64,000 bases of DNA from Accumulibacter sp964420975 (GTDB lineage Bacteria > Pseudomonadota > Gammaproteobacteria > Burkholderiales > Rhodocyclaceae): the NCBI GenBank assembly GCA_964420975.1, contig CAYQVH010000013.1:1-64000 (forward strand), in the 5' to 3' direction. Under the pieces are notes generated by a model, which ran no database searches, was not told the DNA's origin, and was given only the letters and a program-made list of their open reading frames with translations. A program made the position numbers and the translations under genes. Positions 54,224-63,128 of the stretch are shown one piece after another; the stretch's first letter is position 1; every line of letters starts with the position of its first letter.

Positions 54224-54520
54224 TCAGGAAAGTCTTTCATGCCAAGCGGCGCTAATCGCATATTCCAAAAACATATTTTCTGTAGCTGGTCCAGCGCCAC
54301 CGTGACCGGGCTCGTCCAACAAACGGTTCGGATCACGGCTTCGCGCGACTTTCTTTATTCGTTGGACGGCACTGCACTCCGAAGCAGCCGACTCATCGAG
54401 GCGAATGAATTTCCCTTGGGAAGCCAGCTCGGCGATGGCATCAGCCGTGAGCGGCGAGGCGCCCACATAGGTATAGCCTTCGCCTGCTTCATCTTGTGCC
54501 CGGATCTTGTACCAGTTCAC
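54224..54520 (-). CDS. small hypothetical protein (GTG start)
   Basis: A 98-aa ORF whose GTG at 54520 follows AAAGGA at a good distance. The N-terminal half (NWYKIRAQDEAGEGYTYV, then AIAELASQGKFIRLDE) looks like a genuine folded domain. The C-terminal part is less convincing and may be frameshifted. It is on the same strand as the VOC protein and malonyl-CoA decarboxylase, 114 bp downstream. The strip 54038-54223 between it and the array has no gene I can support. Confidence 0.45.
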   Translation of the reverse strand: MNWYKIRAQDEAGEGYTYVGASPLTADAIAELASQGKFIRLDESAASECSAVQRIKKVARSRDPNRLLDEPGHGGAGPATENMFLEYAISAAWHERLS

Positions 54521-54634
54521 CTCAAATCCTTTCCCTTCGCAGGCAGGAGGGATCTCATGCCGGCCAACCAGTATCCGTCGACACCTCGCCGGGGGATCGC
54601 ACACGGATCACCCGGCGAGGTGCAAGGCTTGGCT

Positions 54635-55108
54635 TCAGGCCAGTTTGGCGAACGCTTCGATAACTTCTGGCGGCGCCTGCACCAACTCGATGAGCACCCC
54701 TTCACCGGAGATCGGGAGATCGGCGCTCGCTTTGGGATGCAGGAACGTGATGTCGAATCCGGCAGCGCCTCTGCGAATGCCGCCGGGCGCGAAGCGAACG
54801 CCGTTGGCCGACAACCAGTCCACGGCTTTCGGCAGGTCGTCTATCCAGAGGCCGACATGGTTGAGTGGAGTCGCATGCACAGCGGGCTTCTTCTCCGGAT
54901 CCACCGGCTGCATCAAGTCTACTTCGACCTTAAACGGGCCTTTGCCCAAAGCGGCAATGTCTTCATCGACGTTTTCCCGTTCGCTGACGAAGTTGCCGGT
55001 GATCTCGAGCCCCAGCATGTCGACCCAAAGCTGCCGCAGTTTCATCTTGTCGGGGCCACCGATGGCGATTTGCTGGATTCCGAGGACTTTGAAAGGACGT
55101 GGATTCAT
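54635..55108 (-). CDS. VOC (glyoxalase-like) superfamily protein
   Basis: A 157-aa VOC-fold protein with two beta-alpha-beta-beta-beta motifs (LGIQQIAIGGPD, then TPLNHVGLWIDDLPKAVDWL). Metal-site candidates include HVGLW and the Glu in GVLIELVQAP. It resembles methylmalonyl-CoA epimerase or glyoxalase relatives, but the substrate is not certain. It is 51 bp after malonyl-CoA decarboxylase, so a role in acyl-CoA metabolism is plausible. The start at 55108 fits the family. Confidence 0.75.
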   Translation of the reverse strand: MNPRPFKVLGIQQIAIGGPDKMKLRQLWVDMLGLEITGNFVSERENVDEDIAALGKGPFKVEVDLMQPVDPEKKPAVHATPLNHVGLWIDDLPKAVDWLSANGVRFAPGGIRRGAAGFDITFLHPKASADLPISGEGVLIELVQAPPEVIEAFAKLA

Positions 55109-55159
55109 GGGATCTTCTTTCGTTGGCAAGGAGGAAGGAAACGTCTTGTCCGCAGTGGT

Positions 55160-56545
55160 CTAACTGCGGGCGGAACGCCGTATGGCGGGGTTGGCAGCAA
55201 AGGTCCCGCCACGCGAAAAGGCTTCGACGTTTTCTTCGATGGTATCAGGGTCGTAGAGATAATTCACCATCATCGCGTACGACTGCCGACGACCGCGATC
55301 GGATGTATCGGCGAGGGGATTCAGGCGCTCGATGCGGGCGCCGTTACCCAGGTGGAATCGGGCCACCGGGTCGACCGGCTTGCCAGTGTCTCCACCGGTT
55401 AGCAGGTAACGCGCCGCGAGCCCGGTGAGGCCATGCTGGAAAGCACGCGCGAGGCGCGGATCGTCGATCCAGCGCCCGTCGGCGAGCAAAGCGGGCAAGT
55501 CGGAAGGGGTGCCGGCCGCAGCGTCCTTGGCGCCCAAATGGCGGCGAATACGCTCGAGATCGCTTTCGCCGAAGGCGGCCTGCCACGCTTCCGGGTGCTT
55601 TTCAGCCCAGCGCCGAAAGGTTGGCAGCGGCGACAGGGTCGCGAAACTGGTCAACCGCGGGTAATCCCGCTTGAGGTCGTCGACCACGCGCTTGAGCAGA
55701 AAGTTGCCGAAAGATACGCCGCGCAGACCAACCTGTGTATTCGAAATAGAATAAAAAATCGCCGTGCTCGCTCGCTGTGCATCGAAGACCGGTGCCTGTT
55801 CATCCAGCAGCGTTTGCACGTTGTCGGCCAGCTTGTCGGTCAACGCCACTTCGACGAAGATCAGGGGCTCCATCGGCATGCGCGGGTGAAAGAAGGCGTA
55901 ACAGCGTCGGTCCGAGTCGAGGCGGTTTTTGAGGTCGTTCCACGACCGGATCTCATGCACCGCCTCGTAAGCAATCAGTTTTTCGAGCAGGGCGGCGGGC
56001 GAACTCCAGGTGATTCGTTGCAGCTCCAGAAAGCCGACGTCGAACCAGGCGTTCAGGCGCGACTCGAGTTCGCGGTCAAGCGAGCGCAGCGCAGGATCCT
56101 GTTCGAGAAAACGCAGCAGGTCGGTACGTAGATCGACGAGAAACTTGACGCCCTGTGGCAAGGCCGTGAACTGCGTCAGGATGCGCAGGCGTGAGGAACG
56201 CATAGCGTGGCGTAACGCCGATTCGGCGCTCCATTGTTCGTCGCCGCCGACCGCCTCCTGGTAGCGCGCGTGCGCTCGGGCCACCTCCTCGGCATCGGGG
56301 CCGAACTCGGCGGCGATGATCCGCAGGAACGTGCACCGACCTTCGTCATCCAGGCGTTGGTAGGTTTCGGCAAGGCGGGCGGCGCGTTGCCGCGCCGAGA
56401 CTTCGCCGCCGATGCCCTTGGCGCATTCGTGGAGAAGATCGCGCGTGCGCGCAAGCTGTTTCGCGTCGAGACCACGGGGCTGACTTCCGTCAGCGAGCAG
56501 GGTGCGCACTTTGCGCAGTCCTCTGACGACAATTCCTGCTGGCAT
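55160..56545 (-). CDS. malonyl-CoA decarboxylase
   Basis: A 461-aa malonyl-CoA decarboxylase (MCD family), which makes acetyl-CoA and CO2. The conserved core includes LRGVSFGNFLLKRVVDDLK, then FATLSPLPTFRRW near residue 310, and the C-terminal FHLGNGARIERLNPLAD with the family His. ATG 56545 has AAGGAG 6 bp upstream; the longer frame to 56626 overlaps the lgt gene. It is 22 bp after lgt and 51 bp before the VOC gene, on the same strand. Confidence 0.92.
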   Translation of the reverse strand: MPAGIVVRGLRKVRTLLADGSQPRGLDAKQLARTRDLLHECAKGIGGEVSARQRAARLAETYQRLDDEGRCTFLRIIAAEFGPDAEEVARAHARYQEAVGGDEQWSAESALRHAMRSSRLRILTQFTALPQGVKFLVDLRTDLLRFLEQDPALRSLDRELESRLNAWFDVGFLELQRITWSSPAALLEKLIAYEAVHEIRSWNDLKNRLDSDRRCYAFFHPRMPMEPLIFVEVALTDKLADNVQTLLDEQAPVFDAQRASTAIFYSISNTQVGLRGVSFGNFLLKRVVDDLKRDYPRLTSFATLSPLPTFRRWAEKHPEAWQAAFGESDLERIRRHLGAKDAAAGTPSDLPALLADGRWIDDPRLARAFQHGLTGLAARYLLTGGDTGKPVDPVARFHLGNGARIERLNPLADTSDRGRRQSYAMMVNYLYDPDTIEENVEAFSRGGTFAANPAIRRSARS

Positions 56546-56567
56546 TGGTGTCTCCTTTGCCATAAGT

Positions 56568-57377
56568 TTATTCGCGGTTCGGTTCCGGGCGGTGTTGGCG
56601 ATACGCGGCGGCGAGCAGCGCGACACCGCAGACGACCATCGGCAGCGACAACCATTGCCCCATGCTCACTGTATCGGACAGGCCGAAGATGCCTTCATCG
56701 GGAGTGCGGAAATACTCGGCGATCCAGCGCAGCAGGCCGTAGCCCACCAAGAAGGCGCCCGAGACGGCACCCTTCGGTCTTTGGCGAGCCGAGTAGAGCC
56801 ACAGTACGCAGAACAATCCGAGCCCTTCCAGCCCGGCTTGGTAGAGTTGCGACGGATGTCGGGGCAATTGATCCACCCACGGAAAGATCATCGCCCAGGG
56901 CAGCGACGGATCAGCCGGACGCCCCCACAGCTCGCCATTGATGAAGTTGCCAATACGTCCGGCGGCGAGCCCCAGGGGGACCAGCGGAGCGATGAAGTCG
57001 GTGACGGTGAGCCAGCTACAGCGATGCTTGCGCGAGAAAATGAGCATCGCGAGCAGGACACCGAGGATGCCGCCGTGAAACGACATGCCGCCCTTCCAGA
57101 CGGCGAGAATCTCGAGCGGCTGCGAGAAGTAATGTCCCGGTTCGTAGAACACTACCTGCCCGAGTCGACCGCCGATGACGACCCCGAGAGCACCGAAAAA
57201 AAGGAGGTCGTCGAGCTCGCGCAGCGTCCACTGGCGTTCAGCAAGCGGCGACTGCAAGCGGCACCGGCCTAGCCACCAAAACTGGAGGAAAGCGAGCAGG
57301 TACATCAAACCATACCAATGCACGCTCACGGGGCCTACCTTGAGCGCGACGGGGTTGAGCTGAGGATGGATCAACAC
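56568..57377 (-). CDS. lgt: Lgt, prolipoprotein diacylglyceryl transferase
   Basis: A 269-aa inner-membrane enzyme that transfers diacylglycerol from phosphatidylglycerol to the Cys of prolipoproteins. The signature GRIGNFINGELWGRP near residue 137 and MSFHGGILGVLLAML near residue 100 are intact, with about seven hydrophobic segments. The GTG start at 57377 gives the family N-terminus (LIHPQLNPVALKVGP). It is divergent from ilvD. Confidence 0.95.
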   Translation of the reverse strand: MLIHPQLNPVALKVGPVSVHWYGLMYLLAFLQFWWLGRCRLQSPLAERQWTLRELDDLLFFGALGVVIGGRLGQVVFYEPGHYFSQPLEILAVWKGGMSFHGGILGVLLAMLIFSRKHRCSWLTVTDFIAPLVPLGLAAGRIGNFINGELWGRPADPSLPWAMIFPWVDQLPRHPSQLYQAGLEGLGLFCVLWLYSARQRPKGAVSGAFLVGYGLLRWIAEYFRTPDEGIFGLSDTVSMGQWLSLPMVVCGVALLAAAYRQHRPEPNRE

Positions 57378-57459
57378 GGTACGAACACGTCGAAGCTTTC
57401 GGATAGAATCCTGATTATAGCGCGCGACTCGACGGCGCGTTTCCGACCGGAGACCGGCA

Positions 57460-59316
57460 ATGCCCCAGTATCGTTCCCGCACCTCGACCCATGGCCGCAA
57501 CATGGCGGGTGCCCGAGCCCTTTGGCGGGCGACCGGCATGCGAGAGGGTGACTTTGGCAAGCCGATTGTGGCCGTTGTCAACTCGTTTACGCAGTTCGTT
57601 CCCGGTCACGTTCACCTGAAAGACCTCGGCCAGCTGGTTGCGCGCGAAATCGAGGCCGCCGGCGGCGTTGCCAAGGAGTTCAACACGATTGCCATCGACG
57701 ACGGCATCGCCATGGGTCATGACGGCATGCTCTATTCGCTGCCGTCACGCGACCTGATCGCCGACTCGGTCGAGTACATGGTCAATGCCCATTGCGCCGA
57801 CGCCATGGTCTGCCTCTCGAATTGCGACAAGATCACGCCCGGGATGCTGATGGCTGCGCTACGGGTCAACGTCCCGACGATATTCGTTTCGGGTGGCCCG
57901 ATGGAAGCGGGGAAGGTGCAGTGGGCGGGCAAAGTGATCGCCGTCGATCTGGTCGACGCGATGGTCAAGGCCGGTGACAGCGGCTGTTCGGATGATGAGG
58001 TCGCGGCGTACGAGCGTTCGGCCTGCCCAACCTGCGGTTCGTGCTCCGGCATGTTTACGGCCAACTCAATGAACTGCCTGACCGAAGCGCTCGGCCTGTC
58101 GTTCCCGGGGAATGGCAGCCTGTTGGCAACCCATGCCGATCGCCGACAACTCTTTCTCCGCGCGGGCCGGCAGATCGTTACCCTGTGCCGGCGCTATTAC
58201 GAGGAAGACGATGAATCGGTGCTGCCGCGTTCCATCGCGACTGCAGCGGCGTTCGAGAACGCGATGGCGCTTGACGTCGCGATGGGCGGCTCGACGAACA
58301 CCGTGCTGCACATCCTGGCTGCGGCCCGCGAGGCAGGTGTCGCCTTCACCCTGGACGACATCGACCGCATCTCGCGCCGCGTTCCCTGCCTCGCCAAGGT
58401 GGCACCGGCGACCACCGACTATCACATGGAGGACGTTCATCGCGCCGGAGGCATATTCGCCATCCTCGGTGAACTTGACCGCGCCGGTCTGGTGCGGCGT
58501 GACGTACCGACCGTGCATTCGGCAACGCTCGGTGCAGCGATCGCTACCTGGGACGTGATGCACGGCAGCGATCCGCAGATTGGCGCGTTTTATCGCGCGG
58601 CGCCTGGTGGCGTACCAACGCAGACGGCGTTCTCGCAGGAGCGCCGGTTTCCGGAACTCGACCTAGATCGTGCAGGCGGTTGTATCCGCGACGTCGCGCA
58701 CGCCTATTCACAGGAAGGCGGGCTTGCTGTCCTCTATGGCAACGTTGCTGCGGACGGCTGCATCGTGAAGACCGCCGGCGTCGACGAAAGCATTTGGGTC
58801 TTCAGTGGTCGCGCACGCGTTTTCGAAAGCCAGGACGACGCCGTGCAGGCGATTCTCGGTGACGAAATTCAACCGGGCGACGTCGTCGTTATCCGCTACG
58901 AAGGACCAAAAGGCGGACCGGGAATGCAGGAAATGCTCTACCCGACGTCTTACCTAAAGTCCAAAGGACTGGGAAAAGCCTGCGCCTTGTTGACCGATGG
59001 TCGTTTCTCCGGCGGTACGTCCGGGCTGTCGATCGGGCACGTCTCGCCAGAAGCGGCCGAGGGTGGCGCAATCGGACTGATCATGAACAATGACCTTATC
59101 GAGATCGACATACCGCGGCGCCGAATCCACTTGGCAGTGAGCGACGCCGAACTTGCAGAGCGGCGGCTGGCGATGAATGCGCGCGGCGCTCGTGCCTGGC
59201 AGCCAGCGGTATCGCGCCCGCGAGCCGTCTCGGTGGCCTTGCAGGCTTACGCTCTCATGGCTACGTCAGCCGCCACCGGCGCCGTGCGAGATCTGGAGCA
59301 GCTGCGCCAGCGTTGA
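57460..59316 (+). CDS. ilvD: dihydroxy-acid dehydratase
   Basis: A 618-aa IlvD, an Fe-S dehydratase of valine/isoleucine synthesis. Cluster and Mg ligands are in SNCDKITPGM near residue 122 and CPTCGSCSGMFTANSMNC near residue 189. AIDDGIAMGHDGM and GGTSGLSIGH are also seen. Length is as expected. GGAG lies shortly before the ATG. Confidence 0.97.
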   Translation: MPQYRSRTSTHGRNMAGARALWRATGMREGDFGKPIVAVVNSFTQFVPGHVHLKDLGQLVAREIEAAGGVAKEFNTIAIDDGIAMGHDGMLYSLPSRDLIADSVEYMVNAHCADAMVCLSNCDKITPGMLMAALRVNVPTIFVSGGPMEAGKVQWAGKVIAVDLVDAMVKAGDSGCSDDEVAAYERSACPTCGSCSGMFTANSMNCLTEALGLSFPGNGSLLATHADRRQLFLRAGRQIVTLCRRYYEEDDESVLPRSIATAAAFENAMALDVAMGGSTNTVLHILAAAREAGVAFTLDDIDRISRRVPCLAKVAPATTDYHMEDVHRAGGIFAILGELDRAGLVRRDVPTVHSATLGAAIATWDVMHGSDPQIGAFYRAAPGGVPTQTAFSQERRFPELDLDRAGGCIRDVAHAYSQEGGLAVLYGNVAADGCIVKTAGVDESIWVFSGRARVFESQDDAVQAILGDEIQPGDVVVIRYEGPKGGPGMQEMLYPTSYLKSKGLGKACALLTDGRFSGGTSGLSIGHVSPEAAEGGAIGLIMNNDLIEIDIPRRRIHLAVSDAELAERRLAMNARGARAWQPAVSRPRAVSVALQAYALMATSAATGAVRDLEQLRQR

Positions 59317-59479
59317 TCCGTTGGAGGGGAAGTGGCGGCGCCGCGCGAAGGCTGTCGGCAAACGTATGCAGTCGCGCGTTTATCCGTCGTAATGACGGCG
59401 AAGAGACTTTCCAAGGCGGCGAAACTGAAATATGATCGGCGCGTTTTGACCACCCTCTATCTGAATGGAGTAAGAGAGC

Positions 59480-59785
59480 ATGAAATCGATCTACGTGTGC
59501 TTGCTGGCGGCCGCCGGCATTCTTGCAGCCGGCGCTGCCCAAGCCGACGAAGCGCTGGCCAAGGCCAAGGGTTGCCTGGCCTGCCACGCTGTTGACAAGA
59601 AAGTCGTCGGCCCGTCGTACAAGGACGTTGCGAAGAAATACACGGCGAAAGACGAGGCCATGCTGGTGGAGAAAGTGATCAAGGGCGGCAAGGGCGTCTG
59701 GGGACCAGTGCCGATGCCACCGAATCCGTCGGTAACGCCTGACGAAGCCAAGAAACTCGTTACCTGGATTCTCAGCCAAAAGTAA
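59480..59785 (+). CDS. cytochrome c551-type monohaem cytochrome
   Basis: A 101-aa exported cytochrome c. Signal peptide (MKSIYVCLLAAAGILAAGAA), haem motif CLACH near residue 32 and Met ligand in GPVPMPPNPSVTPDEAKKL, as in c551/c8 proteins that donate electrons to nitrite reductase. GGAGTAAG lies before the ATG. It is monocistronic, with a terminator about 100 bp downstream, and it fits the nirF gene 3.3 kb away. Confidence 0.92.
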   Translation: MKSIYVCLLAAAGILAAGAAQADEALAKAKGCLACHAVDKKVVGPSYKDVAKKYTAKDEAMLVEKVIKGGKGVWGPVPMPPNPSVTPDEAKKLVTWILSQK

Positions 59786-59886
59786 TCTACTGAGGGCTTG
59801 TGAATGGGGCGTTGCGAGCGTGCAACACCGCCGATCGGCAGCGCAGTCGACGTCTTCACAACCCCTGAGAAATAACGCAGCGAGCG

Positions 59887-59915
59887 ACACCGGCCTTACG
59901 GCCGGTGTTGTTTTT
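59887..59915 (+). terminator. rho-independent terminator downstream of the cytochrome c gene
   Basis: A perfect 9-bp stem ACACCGGCC / GGCCGGTGT with loop TTAC is followed by TGTTTTTC. It lies about 100 bp after the cytochrome stop. Confidence 0.85.
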
Positions 59916-59976
59916 CTGGCCTCTGATGTTGGTGAAACGAGCACCGCTTATCCGAGTGTCACGGCCAACGAAAGCG

Positions 59977-60004
59977 TTGACAGTCCAGGAGGGGACCTTA
60001 TAAT
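59977..60004 (+). promoter_or_regulatory. promoter of the tRNA-Gly/tRNA-Cys unit
   Basis: Consensus TTGACA (59977-59982), a 16-bp spacer and consensus TATAAT (59999-60004) lie 15 bp before the tRNA-Gly 5' end. Confidence 0.85.
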
Positions 60005-60019
60005 GCGCACTCGCTCAAC

Positions 60020-60095
60020 GCGGGAGTAGCTCAGTTGGTAGAGCGATACCTTGCCAAGGTATAGGTCGAGAGTTCGAGACTCTTCTCCCGCTCCA
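60020..60095 (+). tRNA. tRNA-Gly (GCC)
   Basis: A 76-nt cloverleaf with acceptor GCGGGAG/CTCCCGC, D-arm AGCTCAGTTGGTAGAGC, anticodon loop TTGCCAA (GCC), T-loop GTTCGAGAC and encoded CCA at 60093-60095. It is the first tRNA of a two-gene unit. Confidence 0.97.
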
Positions 60096-60156
60096 AGTAC
60101 GCAAGCGCCGTCACGTGCTGCGTGAGGCAGCTGGCAATCCCCGATCCGACGGGCGC

Positions 60157-60230
60157 GGCGCGATAGCAAAGCGGTTATGCACCGGATTGCAAATCCGTGT
60201 AGGTGGGTTCGACTCCCGCTCGCGCCTCCA
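60157..60230 (+). tRNA. tRNA-Cys (GCA)
   Basis: A 74-nt cloverleaf with acceptor GGCGCGA/TCGCGCC, anticodon stem-loop CGGATTGCAAATCCG (anticodon GCA), T-loop GTTCGACTC and encoded CCA at 60228-60230. It follows tRNA-Gly by 61 bp. The 142 bp after it hold nothing I can name. Confidence 0.97.
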
Positions 60231-60372
60231 AATAATTCCGCTGGCTACAAGCGGCGCTCAAACCCTCAGCGTTTTATTGGGTTAGATTTGCTCCGCTAGA
60301 CTGTTTTCGTCCCTAGGGAGTCAGATCTGGCACCAATCTCGAGAAACCGCTCGCTAGCCGACTCGATCAAGT

Positions 60373-61317
60373 CTAATAGGCGGCGAGGGGGGTTTTCGAG
60401 ACAGCACCCGGCTGCTCGCGGACAAAACGGGGTACCAGGTAGCCGGGGAGACGAGCCAGCAGCTTTTCCTGCAGTACGCGAGCGCGTTCCTCGCTGACGT
60501 CGAAGTGGGCGCTACCAGCGACGCGGTCGAGCAGATGAACATAGTACGGCAGCACGCCAATCGCAAACAGGCGCTCCGATAGATCGGCGAGGATCGCATC
60601 GTCGTCGTTGACGCCAGCGAGGAGAACGCTCTGGTTGAGCAGGGTAATGCCGGTGCGGCGCATCGGTTCCAGCGCACGCGCGACGGCATCGTCAAGTTCC
60701 TGCGCGTGGTTGGCGTGGATGACGAGGCTGACGCGCAGACGACTGCTGGCAAGCGCCTCAACCAGCGCAGGGGTGATCCGTTCGGGTGTGGCGACCGGCA
60801 TCCGGCTGTGTAGACGCAAGCGGGTCACTTGCGGCAGCGCCGCCAGTTCGTCGATCAGCCAGCGCAAGCGCCGGTCAGAGAGTAACAGGGGGTCGCCACC
60901 GGACAGGATGACTTCGCGTAACGAAGAGTCAGCGCGTAGCGCGGAAAGGATTTCACGCCAGTCGTCACGCTTCAGTCGGTTGGCGGCGTACGGGAAGTGG
61001 CGGCGGAAGCAGTAGCGACAGTGGATTGCGCACTGACTGCTGACGATCAGCAGGACGCGCCCGTGGTACTTGCGGATCAGGCCGGGCAGCGGCCGTCCAG
61101 CATGCTCGGCGAGGGGATCCGTAGTGAACGCAGGCGTCGCCTGGCGTTCGTCGACAACCGGTAACACTTGCCGCAGCAGAGGGTCGTCTTCGCTGCCGCG
61201 AACCATTCGCGCGAAAAAGGCTCGCGGAACACGTAACGGGAAATCGGAGTGGTGGTCGACGCCCAAAGCATCGGCGTCCAAGTCAAGTGCGGCGACTAAC
61301 TCGGCGGGATTCTCCAT
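60373..61317 (-). CDS. epmB: EpmB, EF-P lysine 2,3-aminomutase (radical SAM)
   Basis: A 314-aa KamA-family radical SAM enzyme that makes (R)-beta-lysine for EF-P. The cluster motif is CAIHCRYC (Cys-X3-Cys-X2-Cys) near residue 76, and SGGDPLLLSDRRLRWL follows. The start at 61317 gives room for a divergent promoter with efp; an in-frame ATG at 61395 would give 340 aa, close to E. coli EpmB, so the N-terminus is uncertain. It works with EpmA encoded just beyond efp. Confidence 0.92.
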   Translation of the reverse strand: MENPAELVAALDLDADALGVDHHSDFPLRVPRAFFARMVRGSEDDPLLRQVLPVVDERQATPAFTTDPLAEHAGRPLPGLIRKYHGRVLLIVSSQCAIHCRYCFRRHFPYAANRLKRDDWREILSALRADSSLREVILSGGDPLLLSDRRLRWLIDELAALPQVTRLRLHSRMPVATPERITPALVEALASSRLRVSLVIHANHAQELDDAVARALEPMRRTGITLLNQSVLLAGVNDDDAILADLSERLFAIGVLPYYVHLLDRVAGSAHFDVSEERARVLQEKLLARLPGYLVPRFVREQPGAVSKTPLAAY

Positions 61318-61435
61318 TCGTGCCTGCGGTACGGGTTGCGAGGAGCCGCCTTCCGCGCAGTGCCCGTGCCAATTACCCCCCTTTCGCGTTACCATTATCG
61401 TTTTTTTTGATTTTGAGCACTCTGCGGGGGACGTC

Positions 61436-62005
61436 ATGGCAAGTTATTCTACCAACGAATTCAAGTCCGGCCTGAAAGTCATGCTGGACGGCGATCCGTG
61501 CACGATTCTCGAAAACGAGTACGTCAAGCCCGGCAAGGGTCAGGCATTCAACCGTGTCAAGCTACGCAACCTGAAGACCAACCGCGTCTGGGAAAAAACG
61601 TTCAAGTCGGGTGATTCGCTCGAAGGCGCCGACGTCGTCGACCGCGACATGCAATACCTGTACAACGATGGCACCTTTTATTACTTCATGGAGCCGGACA
61701 GCTTCGAACAGTATCAAGCTTTAACGGCGACAGTCGGTGACGCATCGTTGTGGCTGAAGGAGCAAGATGTCTGCGCTGTCACGCTGTTCAACGGCGCCCC
61801 GCTGGCGGTGACACCGCCAAATTTCGTCGAGCTCGAGATCGTCGACACCGAACCGGGCGTCCGCGGCGATACCGCGACGGGCGGCAGCAAACCGGCACGC
61901 CTGTCGACGGGCGCCGTGGTCAAGGTGCCGTTGTTCATCAACCAGGGCGAAATCGTCCGCTGCGACACGCGCTCCGGCGCCTACGTTTCGCGCGTCAAGT
62001 CTTGA
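61436..62005 (+). CDS. efp: elongation factor P
   Basis: A 189-aa EF-P that relieves ribosome stalling at polyproline. The modified Lys sits in the loop VKPGKGQAF near residue 34, and the lysyl type of modification fits the adjacent EpmA/EpmB genes. SGDSLEGADVVDRDMQYLYN and the C-terminal domain are intact. The stop overlaps the epmA start (TTGA). Confidence 0.97.
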   Translation: MASYSTNEFKSGLKVMLDGDPCTILENEYVKPGKGQAFNRVKLRNLKTNRVWEKTFKSGDSLEGADVVDRDMQYLYNDGTFYYFMEPDSFEQYQALTATVGDASLWLKEQDVCAVTLFNGAPLAVTPPNFVELEIVDTEPGVRGDTATGGSKPARLSTGAVVKVPLFINQGEIVRCDTRSGAYVSRVKS

Positions 62006-62958
62006 GTCGAAAGACGGCGGCGGTCGTCTGGCAGCCGACCGCGCCGCTGGTCAATCTGCGTCGGCGGGCACAACTACTCGCCGCGATTCGGGCCCACTTC
62101 GCCGCGGCTGACGTGCTGGAAGTGGAAACGCCGCAGCTCGCGCCAGCCACCGTCAGCGACCCGCATCTGTGCAGCCTCGAAGTTCCGGGCCACGGCTATC
62201 TGCAGACGTCGCCCGAATACGCCATGAAGCGGTTGCTGTCGATCGGTAGTGGATCGATCTACCAGATTGCCCGCGTTTTTCGCGGTGGCGAAGTCGGATC
62301 TCGCCACAACCCCGAGTTCACGCTGCTCGAGTGGTATCGCGTCGGCTTCACGCTCGAACAACTGATCGACGACGTGACGGCGATCGCCACCCTGGCGCTC
62401 GGCACGAAGACTCGCCGGCGCTACCGTTATCGCGAGCTGTTTCGTGTTCATCTCGGACTCGATCCGCTGACCTCGCCAGTTGGCATGCTCGCTGCCGCTG
62501 CTCGCCCCCTCGAGCCGGCGTTCGTCGAAGCCGACCGGGATACCTGGCTCGACTTGCTGATGAGCCACGTCATCGAGCCCCGGCTGCCGCCTGACGAACT
62601 GAGTTTCGTTGTTGACTACCCGCCTTCGCAGGCTGCGCTCGCGCGGCTGCGGCGTGACGACGACGGCCAGGCGGTGGCGGCACGCTTCGAGCTTTATCAC
62701 CGCGGCGTCGAGCTGGCGAACGGCTATCATGAGTTATTGGACAGCGACGAACAGGCCGCGCGCTTCGCCGCCGACCAGTGCCGCCGCCAGGCGCTCGGCC
62801 TGCCACCGGTGGCGGCGGACAGCAAGCTACTCGCGGCGCTCGCGCACGGTCTGCCCGACTGCGCCGGCGTTGCGCTCGGCGTCGATCGCCTGCTGATGGT
62901 GGCGCTGGGTGCGGCCTCGCTCGCCGAGGTCATCGCGTTTCCGATGGAACGAGCGTAG
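62002..62958 (+). CDS. epmA: EpmA, EF-P--beta-lysine ligase
   Basis: A 318-aa class II LysRS-like enzyme (GenX/PoxA) that loads beta-lysine on EF-P Lys34. Motif 2-like FRGGEVGSRHNPEFTLLEWY and motif 3-like GVALGVDRLLMVALG are present, without the anticodon-binding domain, as expected. The TTG start at 62002 overlaps the efp stop and gives the family length (E. coli 325 aa). Confidence 0.94.
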   Translation: MSRKTAAVVWQPTAPLVNLRRRAQLLAAIRAHFAAADVLEVETPQLAPATVSDPHLCSLEVPGHGYLQTSPEYAMKRLLSIGSGSIYQIARVFRGGEVGSRHNPEFTLLEWYRVGFTLEQLIDDVTAIATLALGTKTRRRYRYRELFRVHLGLDPLTSPVGMLAAAARPLEPAFVEADRDTWLDLLMSHVIEPRLPPDELSFVVDYPPSQAALARLRRDDDGQAVAARFELYHRGVELANGYHELLDSDEQAARFAADQCRRQALGLPPVAADSKLLAALAHGLPDCAGVALGVDRLLMVALGAASLAEVIAFPMERA

Positions 62959-63011
62959 AGGCGGTGTTCAGCCCCGGCGAGGCGACACGGCCAGGCTTTC
63001 CGCTGGCGCGT

Positions 63012-63025
63012 TTGAGGTGTCTCAA
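63012..63025 (+). promoter_or_regulatory. candidate FNR/DNR-type operator upstream of nirF
   Basis: TTGAG-GTGT-CTCAA is a perfect 5-4-5 inverted repeat with the geometry of the FNR/DNR box (TTGAT-N4-ATCAA). It lies about 104 bp before the nirF ATG. It deviates at the fifth base of each half, so it is only a candidate. Confidence 0.4.
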
Positions 63026-63128
63026 GCACACGACGCACTTGCCGCCGGCCAAAATGTATGACGATAATAGCCATTGCCCTGTCACCCTAGGCCGGTTCGC
63101 GTTCTCGCGCTGCGGTAAGACCCCTACG

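Noticed and set aside
54070..54336. 88-aa minus-strand frame just after the array
   Set aside because: It overlaps the better supported GTG-started ORF, has no ribosome site and matches no family I know.
60231..60372. Possible extra tRNA or small RNA after tRNA-Cys
   Set aside because: No cloverleaf or strong hairpin was found in this stretch.
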